Below are positions 1 to 8,245 of a stretch of 51,403 nt of DNA, piece by piece (the stretch's first letter is position 1; every line of letters starts with the position of its first letter). The position numbers and the translations under genes were made by a program. Under the pieces are notes generated by a model that saw nothing but the letters and a program-made list of their open reading frames with translations, had not been told where the DNA came from and made no database searches. The stretch comes from Oceanibaculum indicum P24 (lineage in GTDB: Bacteria > Pseudomonadota > Alphaproteobacteria > Oceanibaculales > Oceanibaculaceae): NCBI RefSeq assembly GCF_000299935.1, contig NZ_AMRL01000025.1, forward strand, positions 1 to 51,403. Direction: 5' to 3'.

Positions 1-1
1 C

Positions 2-652
2 CCCGCCGCTGCCGCACCGGTGGCGAAGCCCGCCGCCCGGATTGCCCTGCGCACAGAAACCAACCGCCAGCAGCCGGAGGCGATTGCCATCGGCTCCTCG
101 ACCGGCGGTCCGCAGGCGCTGATGAAGGTGCTGGGCAATCTGCGCCGCGATCTGCCGCAGCCCATCTTCATCACCCAGCACATGCCGGCGACCTTTACGC
201 CGATCCTGGCCGAGCATCTGTCGCGTGCCAGCGGCTGGGACTGCCGCGAGGGCAAGGATGGCGAGGTGGTGACACCGAACCGCATCTATCTGGCGCCCGG
301 CAATTACCACATGGTGATCGAGGTGGAAGGCGGCCGGAAGATCATCCGCCTCAACCAGAACCCGCCAGAGAATTTCTGCCGCCCGTCGGTCGATCCGATG
401 CTGCGCAGCCTGGCCAAGGCCTATGGCAGCCGCCTGCTGGTGCTGATGCTGACCGGCATGGGCAAGGACGGGCAGGCCGGGTCGGAAGTCGCTGTCCAGG
501 CCGGTGGCACCGTCGCCGCGCAGGATGAGGAAACCAGTGTCGTCTGGGGCATGCCCGGCGCGGTCGCGACGGCCGGTCTGTGCAGCGCCGTGCTGCCGCT
601 TGATCGGATGAGCGCGTATCTCTACGAGCGCGCGCTGAGGAGTGCAGCATGA
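2..652 (+). CDS. cheB: Chemotaxis protein-glutamate methylesterase CheB (5' truncated)
   Basis: This is the C-terminal methylesterase domain of CheB, which removes methyl groups from chemoreceptors and deamidates Gln for adaptation. The frame is open to the left edge through an Ala/Pro linker, so the receiver domain lies outside the window and the GTG at 20 is not the real start. Counting from that GTG, the family's catalytic triad is visible: Ser27 in GSSTGG, His54 in TQHMP and Asp150 in LTGMGKDG. The stop overlaps the cheR start as ATGA, so the two are translationally coupled in a chemotaxis operon that enters from the left. The family assignment is secure; only the N-terminus is missing. 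Confidence 0.95.
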   Translation, partial: PAAAAPVAKPAARIALRTETNRQQPEAIAIGSSTGGPQALMKVLGNLRRDLPQPIFITQHMPATFTPILAEHLSRASGWDCREGKDGEVVTPNRIYLAPGNYHMVIEVEGGRKIIRLNQNPPENFCRPSVDPMLRSLAKAYGSRLLVLMLTGMGKDGQAGSEVAVQAGGTVAAQDEETSVVWGMPGAVATAGLCSAVLPLDRMSAYLYERALRSAA

Positions 653-1518
653 AGCCCGACGATTTCTCGCTGCTCGCCACCCTGCTGAAGGACCAGTCCG
701 GCCTCGTGCTGACGACGGACAAGGTCTATCTGCTGGAAAGCCGGCTGATGCCGGTCGCCCGCCAGTTCAGCATGAAGTCGCTGGAGGAGCTGGCCCAGGC
801 AATCCGCCTGAAGAAGGACAGCCGCATCGTGCCGGCAGTCGTCGAGGCGATGACGACCAACGAATCGCTGTTCTTCCGCGACATGAAGCCGTTCGACCAG
901 CTGAAGCGCCTGGTGCTGCCGAAGCTGATGGAAACCCGGCAGTCAACGAAGCGCATCCGGATCTGGAGCGCTGCCTGCTCCAGCGGCCAGGAGCCCTATT
1001 CCATCTCCATGATGCTGCGCGAGGAAAAGGCGACCTTCGGCGCGTGGAAGGTGGAGATGCTGGCCACCGACCTTGCCCAGAACATGATCGACCGGGCGAA
1101 GGAAGGTGTCTATTCCCAGTTCGAGGTGCAGCGCGGCCTGCCGATCACCATGCTGGTGAAGTATTTCAAGCAGGAAGGCGACAAGTGGCGCGTCGACCCG
1201 TCGCTGCGCGAGAACATCCAGTTCCGCACCTACAACCTGCTGCATGATCTGACGCCGCTCGGCCAGTTCGATGTGGTGTTCTGCCGCAACGTGCTGATCT
1301 ATTTCGACCAGCCGACCAAGACCAAGGTGCTGGAGGCGATTGCCAAGCGCATGGCGCCGGATGGCGTGCTGTATCTGGGCGGTGCGGAGACGGTGCTGGG
1401 CATTTCCGACAAGTTCCAGCCGATCCCTGGCGAGCGTGGGCTGTATGGCCTGACGCAGGCCGTGTCGGGCGCGAAGCCCGCCACTCCGACGCTGAATGCG
1501 GCGGCCGGCGGACGCTAG
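649..1518 (+). CDS. cheR: Chemotaxis protein methyltransferase CheR
   Basis: CheR transfers methyl groups from S-adenosylmethionine to glutamates of chemoreceptors and opposes CheB. The 289 aa length is normal for a single-domain CheR. The N-terminal helical domain (about 1-75) is followed by the SAM-binding fold with TTNESLFFRD, the IWSAACSSGQEPYS motif I, and DVVFCRNVLIYF near residue 220. No tetratricopeptide or receiver extension is attached. The start overlaps the cheB stop by four bases. It is the last gene of the chemotaxis operon and is followed by a strong terminator. Confidence 0.96.
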   Translation: MKPDDFSLLATLLKDQSGLVLTTDKVYLLESRLMPVARQFSMKSLEELAQAIRLKKDSRIVPAVVEAMTTNESLFFRDMKPFDQLKRLVLPKLMETRQSTKRIRIWSAACSSGQEPYSISMMLREEKATFGAWKVEMLATDLAQNMIDRAKEGVYSQFEVQRGLPITMLVKYFKQEGDKWRVDPSLRENIQFRTYNLLHDLTPLGQFDVVFCRNVLIYFDQPTKTKVLEAIAKRMAPDGVLYLGGAETVLGISDKFQPIPGERGLYGLTQAVSGAKPATPTLNAAAGGR

Positions 1519-1539
1519 GCAGCAAACGACAGGACAAAA

Positions 1540-1569
1540 GAAAAGGCGGCCCGGAAGGCCGCCTTTTTT
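1540..1569. terminator. Bidirectional intrinsic terminator between cheR and ctrA
   Basis: A perfect 7-bp GC stem (GGCGGCC at 1545-1551, GGCCGCC at 1557-1563) with a 5-nt loop is flanked by an A tract on the left and six T on the right. The A/T flanks make it work in both directions, which suits its place between the convergent ends of cheR and ctrA. Confidence 0.9.
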
Positions 1570-1588
1570 GTTTCCGCTTGTATGGGCT

Positions 1589-2338
<750 letters not shown>

Positions 2339-2477
2339 GGCACTCTCCTTCTCCCGTCGTCACGGTTTTCTTCCGCGACAATAAGGAAAGGTTAACATGA
2401 AAAATTGAAGGGAACGTTAACGAATTAACAAATTCGCCCCAACGTCGCCGCTGCGCTACAATAGGCGGCCGATCACG
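2339..2477. promoter_or_regulatory. Divergent ctrA / fliI control region with TTAA boxes
   Basis: This AT-rich interval holds three TTAA cores (2392, 2417, 2425), two within GTTAAC and the last as TTAAC. They resemble CtrA half-sites, but none has the canonical 7-base spacing; 2417 and 2425 are separated by four bases. On the plus strand TACAAT (2457-2462) is a good -10 candidate without a matching -35, as at activator-dependent promoters. Autoregulation by CtrA and control of fliI-fliJ are inferred. Confidence 0.5.
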
Positions 2478-2495
2478 ATGGGAGCTGGCAAGCCG

Positions 2496-3824
2496 ATGGA
2501 ATCGCCGCTGCGGCAATTGCGCGAAGAGCTGGAACGGGTGCCCTCATACACCATGTATGGCAGCGTCTCGGCGGTGCTGGGCATGATGGTCGAAGTGGCC
2601 GGCGCGCACCGGTCGCTGTCCATTGGTGACCGCTGCCGGCTGGTCACCCGCCAGGGCCGCCGCGTGCCGTGCGAGGTGGTGGGATTCCGGGCCGAACGCG
2701 CGCTGCTGATGCCGTTCGGCACGCTGGACGGTATCGGCATCGGCTGCAAGGCCGAGCTGGAAAATGCCGAGCCCATGGTTTACCCGCATGAGGGCTGGCT
2801 GGGCCGTGTGGTTAACGCGCTGGGCGAACCGGTGGACGGCAAGGGGCCGCTGCCGCAGGGCAAGATCGCGATCCCGCTGCGCAACCGCCCGCCCTCGCCG
2901 CATGCCCGCCAGCCGATTGGCGAGAAGATTGATCTCGGCGTGCGGGCGATCAACACCTTCCTGTCCACCTGCCGGGGCCAGCGCATGGGCATCTTTGCCG
3001 GCTCCGGCGTCGGCAAGTCGATCCTGATGTCGATGATGGCGCGCTTCACCCAGGCCGATGTGAATGTCATCGGGCTGGTCGGCGAGCGCGGCCGCGAGGT
3101 CGGCGAATTCCTGCACGAACAGCTGGGGGCGGAAGGGCTGGCCCGTTCCGTCGTGGTGGTGGCGACATCCGACGAATCGCCGCTGATGCGCCGGCAGGCG
3201 GCGCAGATCACCCTGTCGATCGCGGAATATTTCCGCGACACCGACCGCGACGTGCTGTGCATGATCGATTCGATCACCCGTTTCGCCATGGCGCAGCGCG
3301 AAATCGGGCTTTCCACCGGGGAGCCTCCGGCCTCCAAGGGCTATACGCCGACCGTCTTCGCCGAGCTGCCGCGCCTGCTGGAACGCGCCGGGCCAGGCGT
3401 GGACCGCGGCAGCATCACCGGCCTGTTCACCGTGCTGGTGGAAGGCGACGATCATAACGAGCCCATCGCCGACGCGGTGCGCGGCATCCTGGACGGGCAT
3501 ATCGTGCTGGAACGCCAGATCGCCGAGCGCGGCCGCTATCCCGCGATCAACATCCTGCGCAGCGTCTCGCGCGCGCTGCCCAACTGCAACTCGCCGGAGG
3601 AGAACAAGCTGCTGGGCCAGGCGCGGCGGCTGATGTCCACCTATGAGGATATGGCCGAGATGATCCGCCTCGGCGCCTACCGGCAGGGCACCGATCCGGC
3701 GGTGGACGAGGCCATCCGCTATCACGAGCCGCTGGAAACCTTCCTGCGCCAGGACCCCTATGAGCGTGCCGGCCTGTCCGAAGGCTATGACCGGCTGGCG
3801 ACGATCCTGGAAGCGGTGGAGTGA
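2496..3824 (+). CDS. fliI: Flagellar type III export ATPase FliI
   Basis: FliI is the cytoplasmic hexameric ATPase of the flagellar export apparatus and works with FliH and FliJ. The P-loop FAGSGVGKS lies near residue 170 and the Walker B strand VLCMIDSITR near 255, followed by the F1-beta-like GEPPASKGYTPTVF segment. An in-frame ATG at 2478 would add six residues but lacks a ribosome site; the ATG at 2496 is preceded by GGAG (2481-2484) and lies 34 nt past a candidate -10, so I prefer it. fliJ follows after 8 nt. The position next to ctrA, apart from the main flagellar array, matches other alphaproteobacteria. Confidence 0.95.
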   Translation: MESPLRQLREELERVPSYTMYGSVSAVLGMMVEVAGAHRSLSIGDRCRLVTRQGRRVPCEVVGFRAERALLMPFGTLDGIGIGCKAELENAEPMVYPHEGWLGRVVNALGEPVDGKGPLPQGKIAIPLRNRPPSPHARQPIGEKIDLGVRAINTFLSTCRGQRMGIFAGSGVGKSILMSMMARFTQADVNVIGLVGERGREVGEFLHEQLGAEGLARSVVVVATSDESPLMRRQAAQITLSIAEYFRDTDRDVLCMIDSITRFAMAQREIGLSTGEPPASKGYTPTVFAELPRLLERAGPGVDRGSITGLFTVLVEGDDHNEPIADAVRGILDGHIVLERQIAERGRYPAINILRSVSRALPNCNSPEENKLLGQARRLMSTYEDMAEMIRLGAYRQGTDPAVDEAIRYHEPLETFLRQDPYERAGLSEGYDRLATILEAVE

Positions 3825-3832
3825 GCTAGGCC

Positions 3833-4255
3833 ATGAAGGCGCTTTCCACGCTGATCCGCCTGCACACGCATCAGCTAGACGATAAGCGCCGCGCGCTTGC
3901 CGAGGCGGAACGCCGGCTGGACAATGCCAGGGCGCAGCGTGCCGCCCTGGATGAGGAAATGGTGGCGGAGAAGGAAACGGCGGCCAAGGGCGGGGAGGGG
4001 GCCTATACCTATGGCGCCTACCTGCAGGCGGCCAAACGCCGGCGCGAAGCCATCGATGCCGGGATCGCGGTGCTGGAAAAGGCGGCCGGCGAGGCCCGCG
4101 ACGCGGTGGCCGAGGCCTTCGCGGAGTTGAAGAAATACGAGATCACCAAGGTCAACCGCGAACGCCGCGAGATGGAGGAGGCCAATCGCCGCGAGCAGGA
4201 GCTGCTGGACGAGATGGGCCTCGCCATGCACCGCCGCAACAATGGCGAGGGCTAG
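3833..4255 (+). CDS. fliJ: Flagellar export chaperone FliJ
   Basis: A 140-aa protein made almost entirely of charged, Ala-rich heptads, predicted as two long coiled-coil helices broken near residue 55 (GGEGAYTYGAY). This fits FliJ, the central stalk-like partner of FliI that links the ATPase to the FlhA export gate. Sequence conservation in FliJ is low, so the call rests on length, coiled-coil character and its place 8 nt after fliI in the same direction. The LDDKRRALAEAERRLDN start is typical of the family. Confidence 0.85.
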   Translation: MKALSTLIRLHTHQLDDKRRALAEAERRLDNARAQRAALDEEMVAEKETAAKGGEGAYTYGAYLQAAKRRREAIDAGIAVLEKAAGEARDAVAEAFAELKKYEITKVNRERREMEEANRREQELLDEMGLAMHRRNNGEG

Positions 4256-4326
4256 GCCTGCGGTTAGGTCACTCCTTGCTCTATGCTGCGGCTAATTCTC
4301 CTCCCGGCGTTTCCTGCATTTTCTCC

Positions 4327-4429
4327 CCGTCATTCCCGGGCTTGTCCCGGGAATCCAGGTCTCAGCTTACTCGACCGACGATCCAGCAGATTGAGGCCTG
4401 GACCCCCGCAACAAGTGCGGGGGTGACGG
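4327..4429 (+). repeat. Structured intergenic repeat, copy A
   Basis: First of three dispersed copies (others at 6483 and 45168). The ends CCGTCA and TGACGG are inverted repeats. Inside lie hairpin 1 (TTCCCGGG, CTTGT loop, CCCGGGAA), a long middle stem starting TCCAGG and closing CCTGGA, and hairpin 2 (CCCCCGC, loop AACAAGT, GCGGGGG). The whole can fold as a multi-arm junction. It sits between the convergent ends of fliJ and the ABC exporter, where it could also act as a transcription terminator or RNA stabiliser. Confidence 0.85.
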
Positions 4430-4474
4430 TCTGAGGTAAGGGGAGAGTCGAGTGCGCCTTGCCGAGTTGTCCGC

Positions 4475-6349
4475 TCAGGCCGTCCCCGGCTTCGCCGCCG
4501 TCATATCCTCCACACCGGCCGGCAGGCCGCGGTCGAGATCGAAGCCTTCCTGCTGGCGCCGCCACATCGCGGCATAGATACCATCGCGGTCGATCAGTTC
4601 GCGGTGCGCACCGCGTTCCACGATCTCGCCGGCCTGCAGCACGATGATCTCGTCGGCATCGACCACGGTGGACAGGCGGTGCGCGATGACCAGCGTGGTG
4701 CGTCCCTTGGAGACCTCGCGCAGCGCGCCCTGGATTTCCCGCTCCGTATGGGTGTCGAGCGCGCTGGTCGCCTCGTCGAACAGCAGGATGGCCGGACGCT
4801 TCAGGATGGTGCGGGCAATCGCCACGCGCTGCTTCTCGCCGCCCGACAGTTTCAGCCCGCGCTCGCCGACCCGCGTGGTGTAGCCGTCCGGCAGGCCCAG
4901 CACGAAATCATGCACCTGGGCGAGGCGCGCCGCCTCCTCCACCTCCGCCGGTGTGGCGCCGGGGCGGCCATAGGCGATGTTGTAATAGATCGTGTCGTTG
5001 AACAGCACGGTGTCCTGCGGAACGATGCCGATGGCGGCGCGCAGGGAGGATTGCGTCAGCTCGCGCACATCCTGCCCGTCGATGCGGATGGAACCGCCAT
5101 CCACATCGTAGAAGCGGAACAGCAGCCGTGAAATGGTGGACTTGCCCGCCCCGCTGGGGCCGACGATGGCAACGGTCTTGCCCGCCGGCACCTTGAAGCT
5201 GACATTCTTCAGGATCGGCCGGTCCGGGCGGTAGCCGAAGCCGACCTCGCGGAATTCCACGGTGGCGTTGGCGGTGACCAGATCGACGGAATCCGGCCGG
5301 TCCTTCACCTCGCGCTCGACGCCCAGCAGGCGGAACATCGCCTCCATGTCGATCAGCGACTGCTTCATCTCGCGATAGACGAAACCCAGGAAGTTCAGCG
5401 GCATGTAGAGCTGGATGAGATAGCCATTCACTAGCACGAAGTCGCCGACCGTCATGCTGCCATTCTTTACGCCGTAACCGGCCATCACCATGACCGCGAC
5501 CAGGCCGATGGCGATGATCGCACCCTGACCGACATTCAGCAGCGACAGGGTGGTGCGGCTCTTCACCGCCGCGAATTCGTAGCGCCGCAGCGCATCGTCG
5601 AAGCGCCGCGCCTCATGCGCCTCATTGCCGAAATACTTCACCGTTTCGTAGTTCAGCAGGCTGTCGATGGCCTTGGTGTTGGCCTCCTGGTCGGTCTCGT
5701 TCATGGCGCGGCGGAACTTGATGCGCCATTCGGTGATCGACAGGGTGAAGGCGATATAGCCGGCGATGGTCGCGAAGGTGACCAGCGAGAACCAGAAATC
5801 GTACAGCACCCACAGGATGCCGCAGACCAGCAGGATTTCCAGGATCGTCGGCACGATGTTGAACAGCATGAAGTTCAAAAGGAACTCGATGCCTTTGGTG
5901 CCGCGCTCTATGACGCGCGACAGGCCGCCGGTCTGCCGGTCCAGATGGAAGCGCAGCGCCAGGTCGTGCAGGTGCTGGAAGGTCTTCAGCGCGACATTGC
6001 GGATGGCGCGCTGCGCCACCCTGGCAAACACGAAATCGCGTAACTCGTTGAAGCCGGAGGAGGCGACACGCACCAGGCCGTACAGGACCAGCAGGCCGAC
6101 CGGCACGGCAATCGCCGCAAGGTCGGGATTGGTCAGCGCATCGACCGCCAGCTTATAGACATAGGGGATATAGACGGTGGCGATCTTGGCGATGACCAGG
6201 AACACGATGGCCACGATGACGCGCGCCCGCATGCCCGGCTCGTCCTTCGGCCAGAGATAGGGCGCAAGCGCGCGGATCGCCTTCGCGTCCGCCTTCAGGT
6301 CGGAACCGCTGCGCGCGGCGGATGCTGCCGCGCCATGGGCCTGGGTCAT
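4475..6349 (-). CDS. Atm1-type ABC exporter (fused permease-ATPase)
   Basis: A 624-aa half-transporter that would work as a homodimer in the inner membrane. Six membrane helices span about residues 40-330 and the nucleotide-binding domain about 360-600. The ATPase motifs are complete: Walker A VGPSGAGKST, signature LSGGEKQR, Walker B AILLFDEATSALD and the H-loop IAHRLSTV. The permease has the ABCB7/Atm1 look (DLALRFHLDRQTGGLSRVIERG), a family that exports glutathione-linked sulfur, Fe-S precursors or metal conjugates. The exact substrate is inferred. It is a single-gene unit, bracketed by copies A and B of the structured repeat. Confidence 0.88.
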   Translation of the reverse strand: MTQAHGAAASAARSGSDLKADAKAIRALAPYLWPKDEPGMRARVIVAIVFLVIAKIATVYIPYVYKLAVDALTNPDLAAIAVPVGLLVLYGLVRVASSGFNELRDFVFARVAQRAIRNVALKTFQHLHDLALRFHLDRQTGGLSRVIERGTKGIEFLLNFMLFNIVPTILEILLVCGILWVLYDFWFSLVTFATIAGYIAFTLSITEWRIKFRRAMNETDQEANTKAIDSLLNYETVKYFGNEAHEARRFDDALRRYEFAAVKSRTTLSLLNVGQGAIIAIGLVAVMVMAGYGVKNGSMTVGDFVLVNGYLIQLYMPLNFLGFVYREMKQSLIDMEAMFRLLGVEREVKDRPDSVDLVTANATVEFREVGFGYRPDRPILKNVSFKVPAGKTVAIVGPSGAGKSTISRLLFRFYDVDGGSIRIDGQDVRELTQSSLRAAIGIVPQDTVLFNDTIYYNIAYGRPGATPAEVEEAARLAQVHDFVLGLPDGYTTRVGERGLKLSGGEKQRVAIARTILKRPAILLFDEATSALDTHTEREIQGALREVSKGRTTLVIAHRLSTVVDADEIIVLQAGEIVERGAHRELIDRDGIYAAMWRRQQEGFDLDRGLPAGVEDMTAAKPGTA

Positions 6350-6676
6350 GTCGATTTCCGTTCGATGGGTTTTCTCCTAAGTGGGGCTTCGCGGCGGATT
6401 TGGATAGTGTTTTTTGCTCTGCGCGTCATGGTCGCTGCATGACGGATGCTAACTTGTCGTGACAGTAGAAGCCCCTCTCAAACCGTCATTCCCGGGCTTG
6501 TCCCGGGAATCCAGGCTTCGGCTCGCTTCGGCATCGATCCAGCAGGCTGAACCCTGGACCCCCGGTACAAGACCGGGGGTGACGATTGGAGTATGAGGCA
6601 ACGCCTGCGCGTTAATCTTTCATGGCGGTCTGCCCCCGCCCTTTCCCTGCCGTGCCGGGCGTGGCACAAGGGCGCC
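6350..6676. other. Intergenic region between divergent ABC exporter and EamA genes
   Basis: This 327-base gap holds repeat copy B (6483-6584) and the presumed divergent promoters of its two neighbours. I see no coding sequence and no clear sigma-70 pair. The left 100 bases are moderately AT-rich. Confidence 0.6.
6483..6584 (+). repeat. Structured intergenic repeat, copy B
   Basis: Second copy, in the same orientation as copy A. Hairpin 1 is identical (TTCCCGGG / CCCGGGAA). Hairpin 2 reads CCCCCGGT / ACCGGGGG, where copy A has CCCCCGC / GCGGGGG; both arms changed together so pairing is kept. The outer ends pair as CGTCA / TGACG. It lies in a divergent intergenic region, so a terminator role alone does not explain the family. 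Confidence 0.85.
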
Positions 6677-7606
6677 ATGACCGACAAGCCAGCCCCCCTG
6701 CTTTCCGCCGCCGAGACCGAGGAGCGCGCCAATGCGGCGGGCGCCCTGTTCATGCTGGCGTCGATCTTCGCCTTTTCGGTGATGGACGCGACTATCAAGT
6801 GGCTGGCCGTCACCTACCCGGTCATGCACATCGTGTTCTTCCGCAATTTCTTCGCCTTCATTCCCATCGCACTGATGCTGGCCGCCCGGAAGGACCGGCT
6901 GGCGGCGCTGCGCACGCGCAACTGGAAGGGCCATCTGATCCGCGCGGCGCTGGGGCTGACCTCGATGATCCTGTTCTTCAACGCCTTCGCGCTGATGCCG
7001 CTGGCTGAGGTGGTGGCCATCGCCTTCTCCGCGCCCTTGTTCATCACCGCCCTGTCGATGCCGCTGCTGGGCGAGCGGGTGGGGCCGCGCCGCTGGTCGG
7101 CGGTGGTGGTCGGCTTTATCGGCGTGCTTATCATCCTCCGGCCCGGTACGGAGCTGTTCCAGCCGGTTGCCTTCCTGCCGCTGATTGCAAGCCTGTTCCT
7201 GGCGCTGGCGATGCTGCAGGTCCGGCTACTGACACGCACGGAGACGAACATCGCCCTGATGACCTACATGACGACGGCCGGCGCGCTGGCGACGGCGCCC
7301 TTCCTGCTGTCCGGCTGGGTGCAGCCGACCGGGTTCGACTGGGGGTTGTTCGTTGGCATGGGGATCATCGGCGGTACGGCGCAATATCTGCTGACCCAGG
7401 CCTTCCGAAAGGCACCGGCCTCGCTGATCGCGCCGCTGGAATATTCCGGCATCCTGTGGGCCGGGTTGTTCGGCTACTGGCTGTTCGGCGAGCTGCCGGA
7501 CCACTGGGTCTTCGTCGGCTCGGCCATCGTAATCACCAGCGGGCTTTATATCCTGCACCGCGAGACCCGGCTGGGCCGCTTGCGGCAGAAGCCGCAAAAA
7601 GGGTAA
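6677..7606 (+). CDS. EamA/DMT-family inner membrane exporter
   Basis: A 309-aa drug/metabolite transporter with about ten membrane helices arranged as two EamA repeats. The first repeat starts GALFMLASIFAFSVMDATIKWL and the second near RLLTRTETNIALMTYM. The LVPLEYSGILWA-like segment (APLEYSGILWAGLFGYWLFGE) near the C-terminus is typical of the branch that includes S-adenosylmethionine and RarD-like carriers. The substrate cannot be read from sequence. The ATG at 6677 is chosen because AAGGG precedes it and the family starts shortly before helix 1; an upstream in-frame start at 6593 would run into repeat copy B flank. It is transcribed divergently from the Atm1 exporter. Confidence 0.85.
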   Translation: MTDKPAPLLSAAETEERANAAGALFMLASIFAFSVMDATIKWLAVTYPVMHIVFFRNFFAFIPIALMLAARKDRLAALRTRNWKGHLIRAALGLTSMILFFNAFALMPLAEVVAIAFSAPLFITALSMPLLGERVGPRRWSAVVVGFIGVLIILRPGTELFQPVAFLPLIASLFLALAMLQVRLLTRTETNIALMTYMTTAGALATAPFLLSGWVQPTGFDWGLFVGMGIIGGTAQYLLTQAFRKAPASLIAPLEYSGILWAGLFGYWLFGELPDHWVFVGSAIVITSGLYILHRETRLGRLRQKPQKG

Positions 7607-7639
7607 TATTCCTGCCGAATACAGGGGTTGGGGGATCGC

Positions 7640-8011
7640 ATGACAAAAATGCCGGTGCGGCTGTTCTCAGCGCCGTTGTTACTGGGCGGAGCGGTGCTGT
7701 TGGCGGGCCTGTCCCTTGGCGGGCCGGCGGAGGCCGTATGCATCCGCAACCAGCTGACCGAGCCGGTGCGCGCCACGCTGGCCGGGGCCTATGCCTGGGA
7801 AGCCAGAATCATGCCCGGCTATGAGCTGTGCACCGAACGCACGCTGGATGCCGCCAGCGTCGAACGCGCCAAGGGCACGCGGCTCGCCATGTCCATCGTT
7901 TCCGACGTGACCGCTGGCCGGCGCTATTGCGACGGCTCGGTGAAGCACGCCGCCCTTGTGATGCTGTATGTGGAGCGCGATGGCCGTACCATGCGCTGCG
8001 ATGCCTATTGA
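7640..8011 (+). CDS. Small secreted four-cysteine protein, unknown function
   Basis: A 123-aa product not assigned to any family I recognise. The first 30 residues form a Sec signal peptide (basic start, LLLGGAVLLAGLSLGG core, likely cut after AEA). The mature part has exactly four cysteines (VCIRN, ELCTE, YCDGS, RCDAY), which could make two disulfides in the periplasm. The ATG at 7640 follows GGGG (7631-7634); a TTG at 7628 is in frame but less likely. It starts 33 bases after the EamA gene and may share its transcript. A hairpin follows at 8048. Confidence 0.7.
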   Translation: MTKMPVRLFSAPLLLGGAVLLAGLSLGGPAEAVCIRNQLTEPVRATLAGAYAWEARIMPGYELCTERTLDAASVERAKGTRLAMSIVSDVTAGRRYCDGSVKHAALVMLYVERDGRTMRCDAY

Positions 8012-8047
8012 GGCGATTACCCACTCAATTTGAAAAAGAGTATGTCG

Positions 8048-8074
8048 CGCCCGGTACTGTTTCGCCGGGCGTTT
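8048..8074 (+). terminator. Candidate intrinsic terminator after the four-cysteine gene
   Basis: A perfect 7-bp stem (CGCCCGG at 8048-8054, CCGGGCG at 8065-8071) with a 10-nt loop is followed by a run of four T. It lies 36 bases after the stop of the secreted protein. The T tract is short, so strength is uncertain. Confidence 0.6.
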
Positions 8075-8245
8075 TGATTTCATAGTGCCGCCAGTTTTGA
8101 GGGATGCGTATCGGGGGCCGTTTTGGGGGCCGGAATTGTCACCACCACAGTATGGGGTGCATTCCGGCCATTCCGGCTGGCCGCTGGTTGCGGCCGACGG
8201 AACCGATAAGATCAACTTGGAAATATCTTCGCGGAGGAGCCGGCA

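Noticed and set aside
20..22. GTG as the start of cheB
   Set aside because: The frame is open to the window edge and the part that follows lacks the receiver domain, so the gene starts outside.
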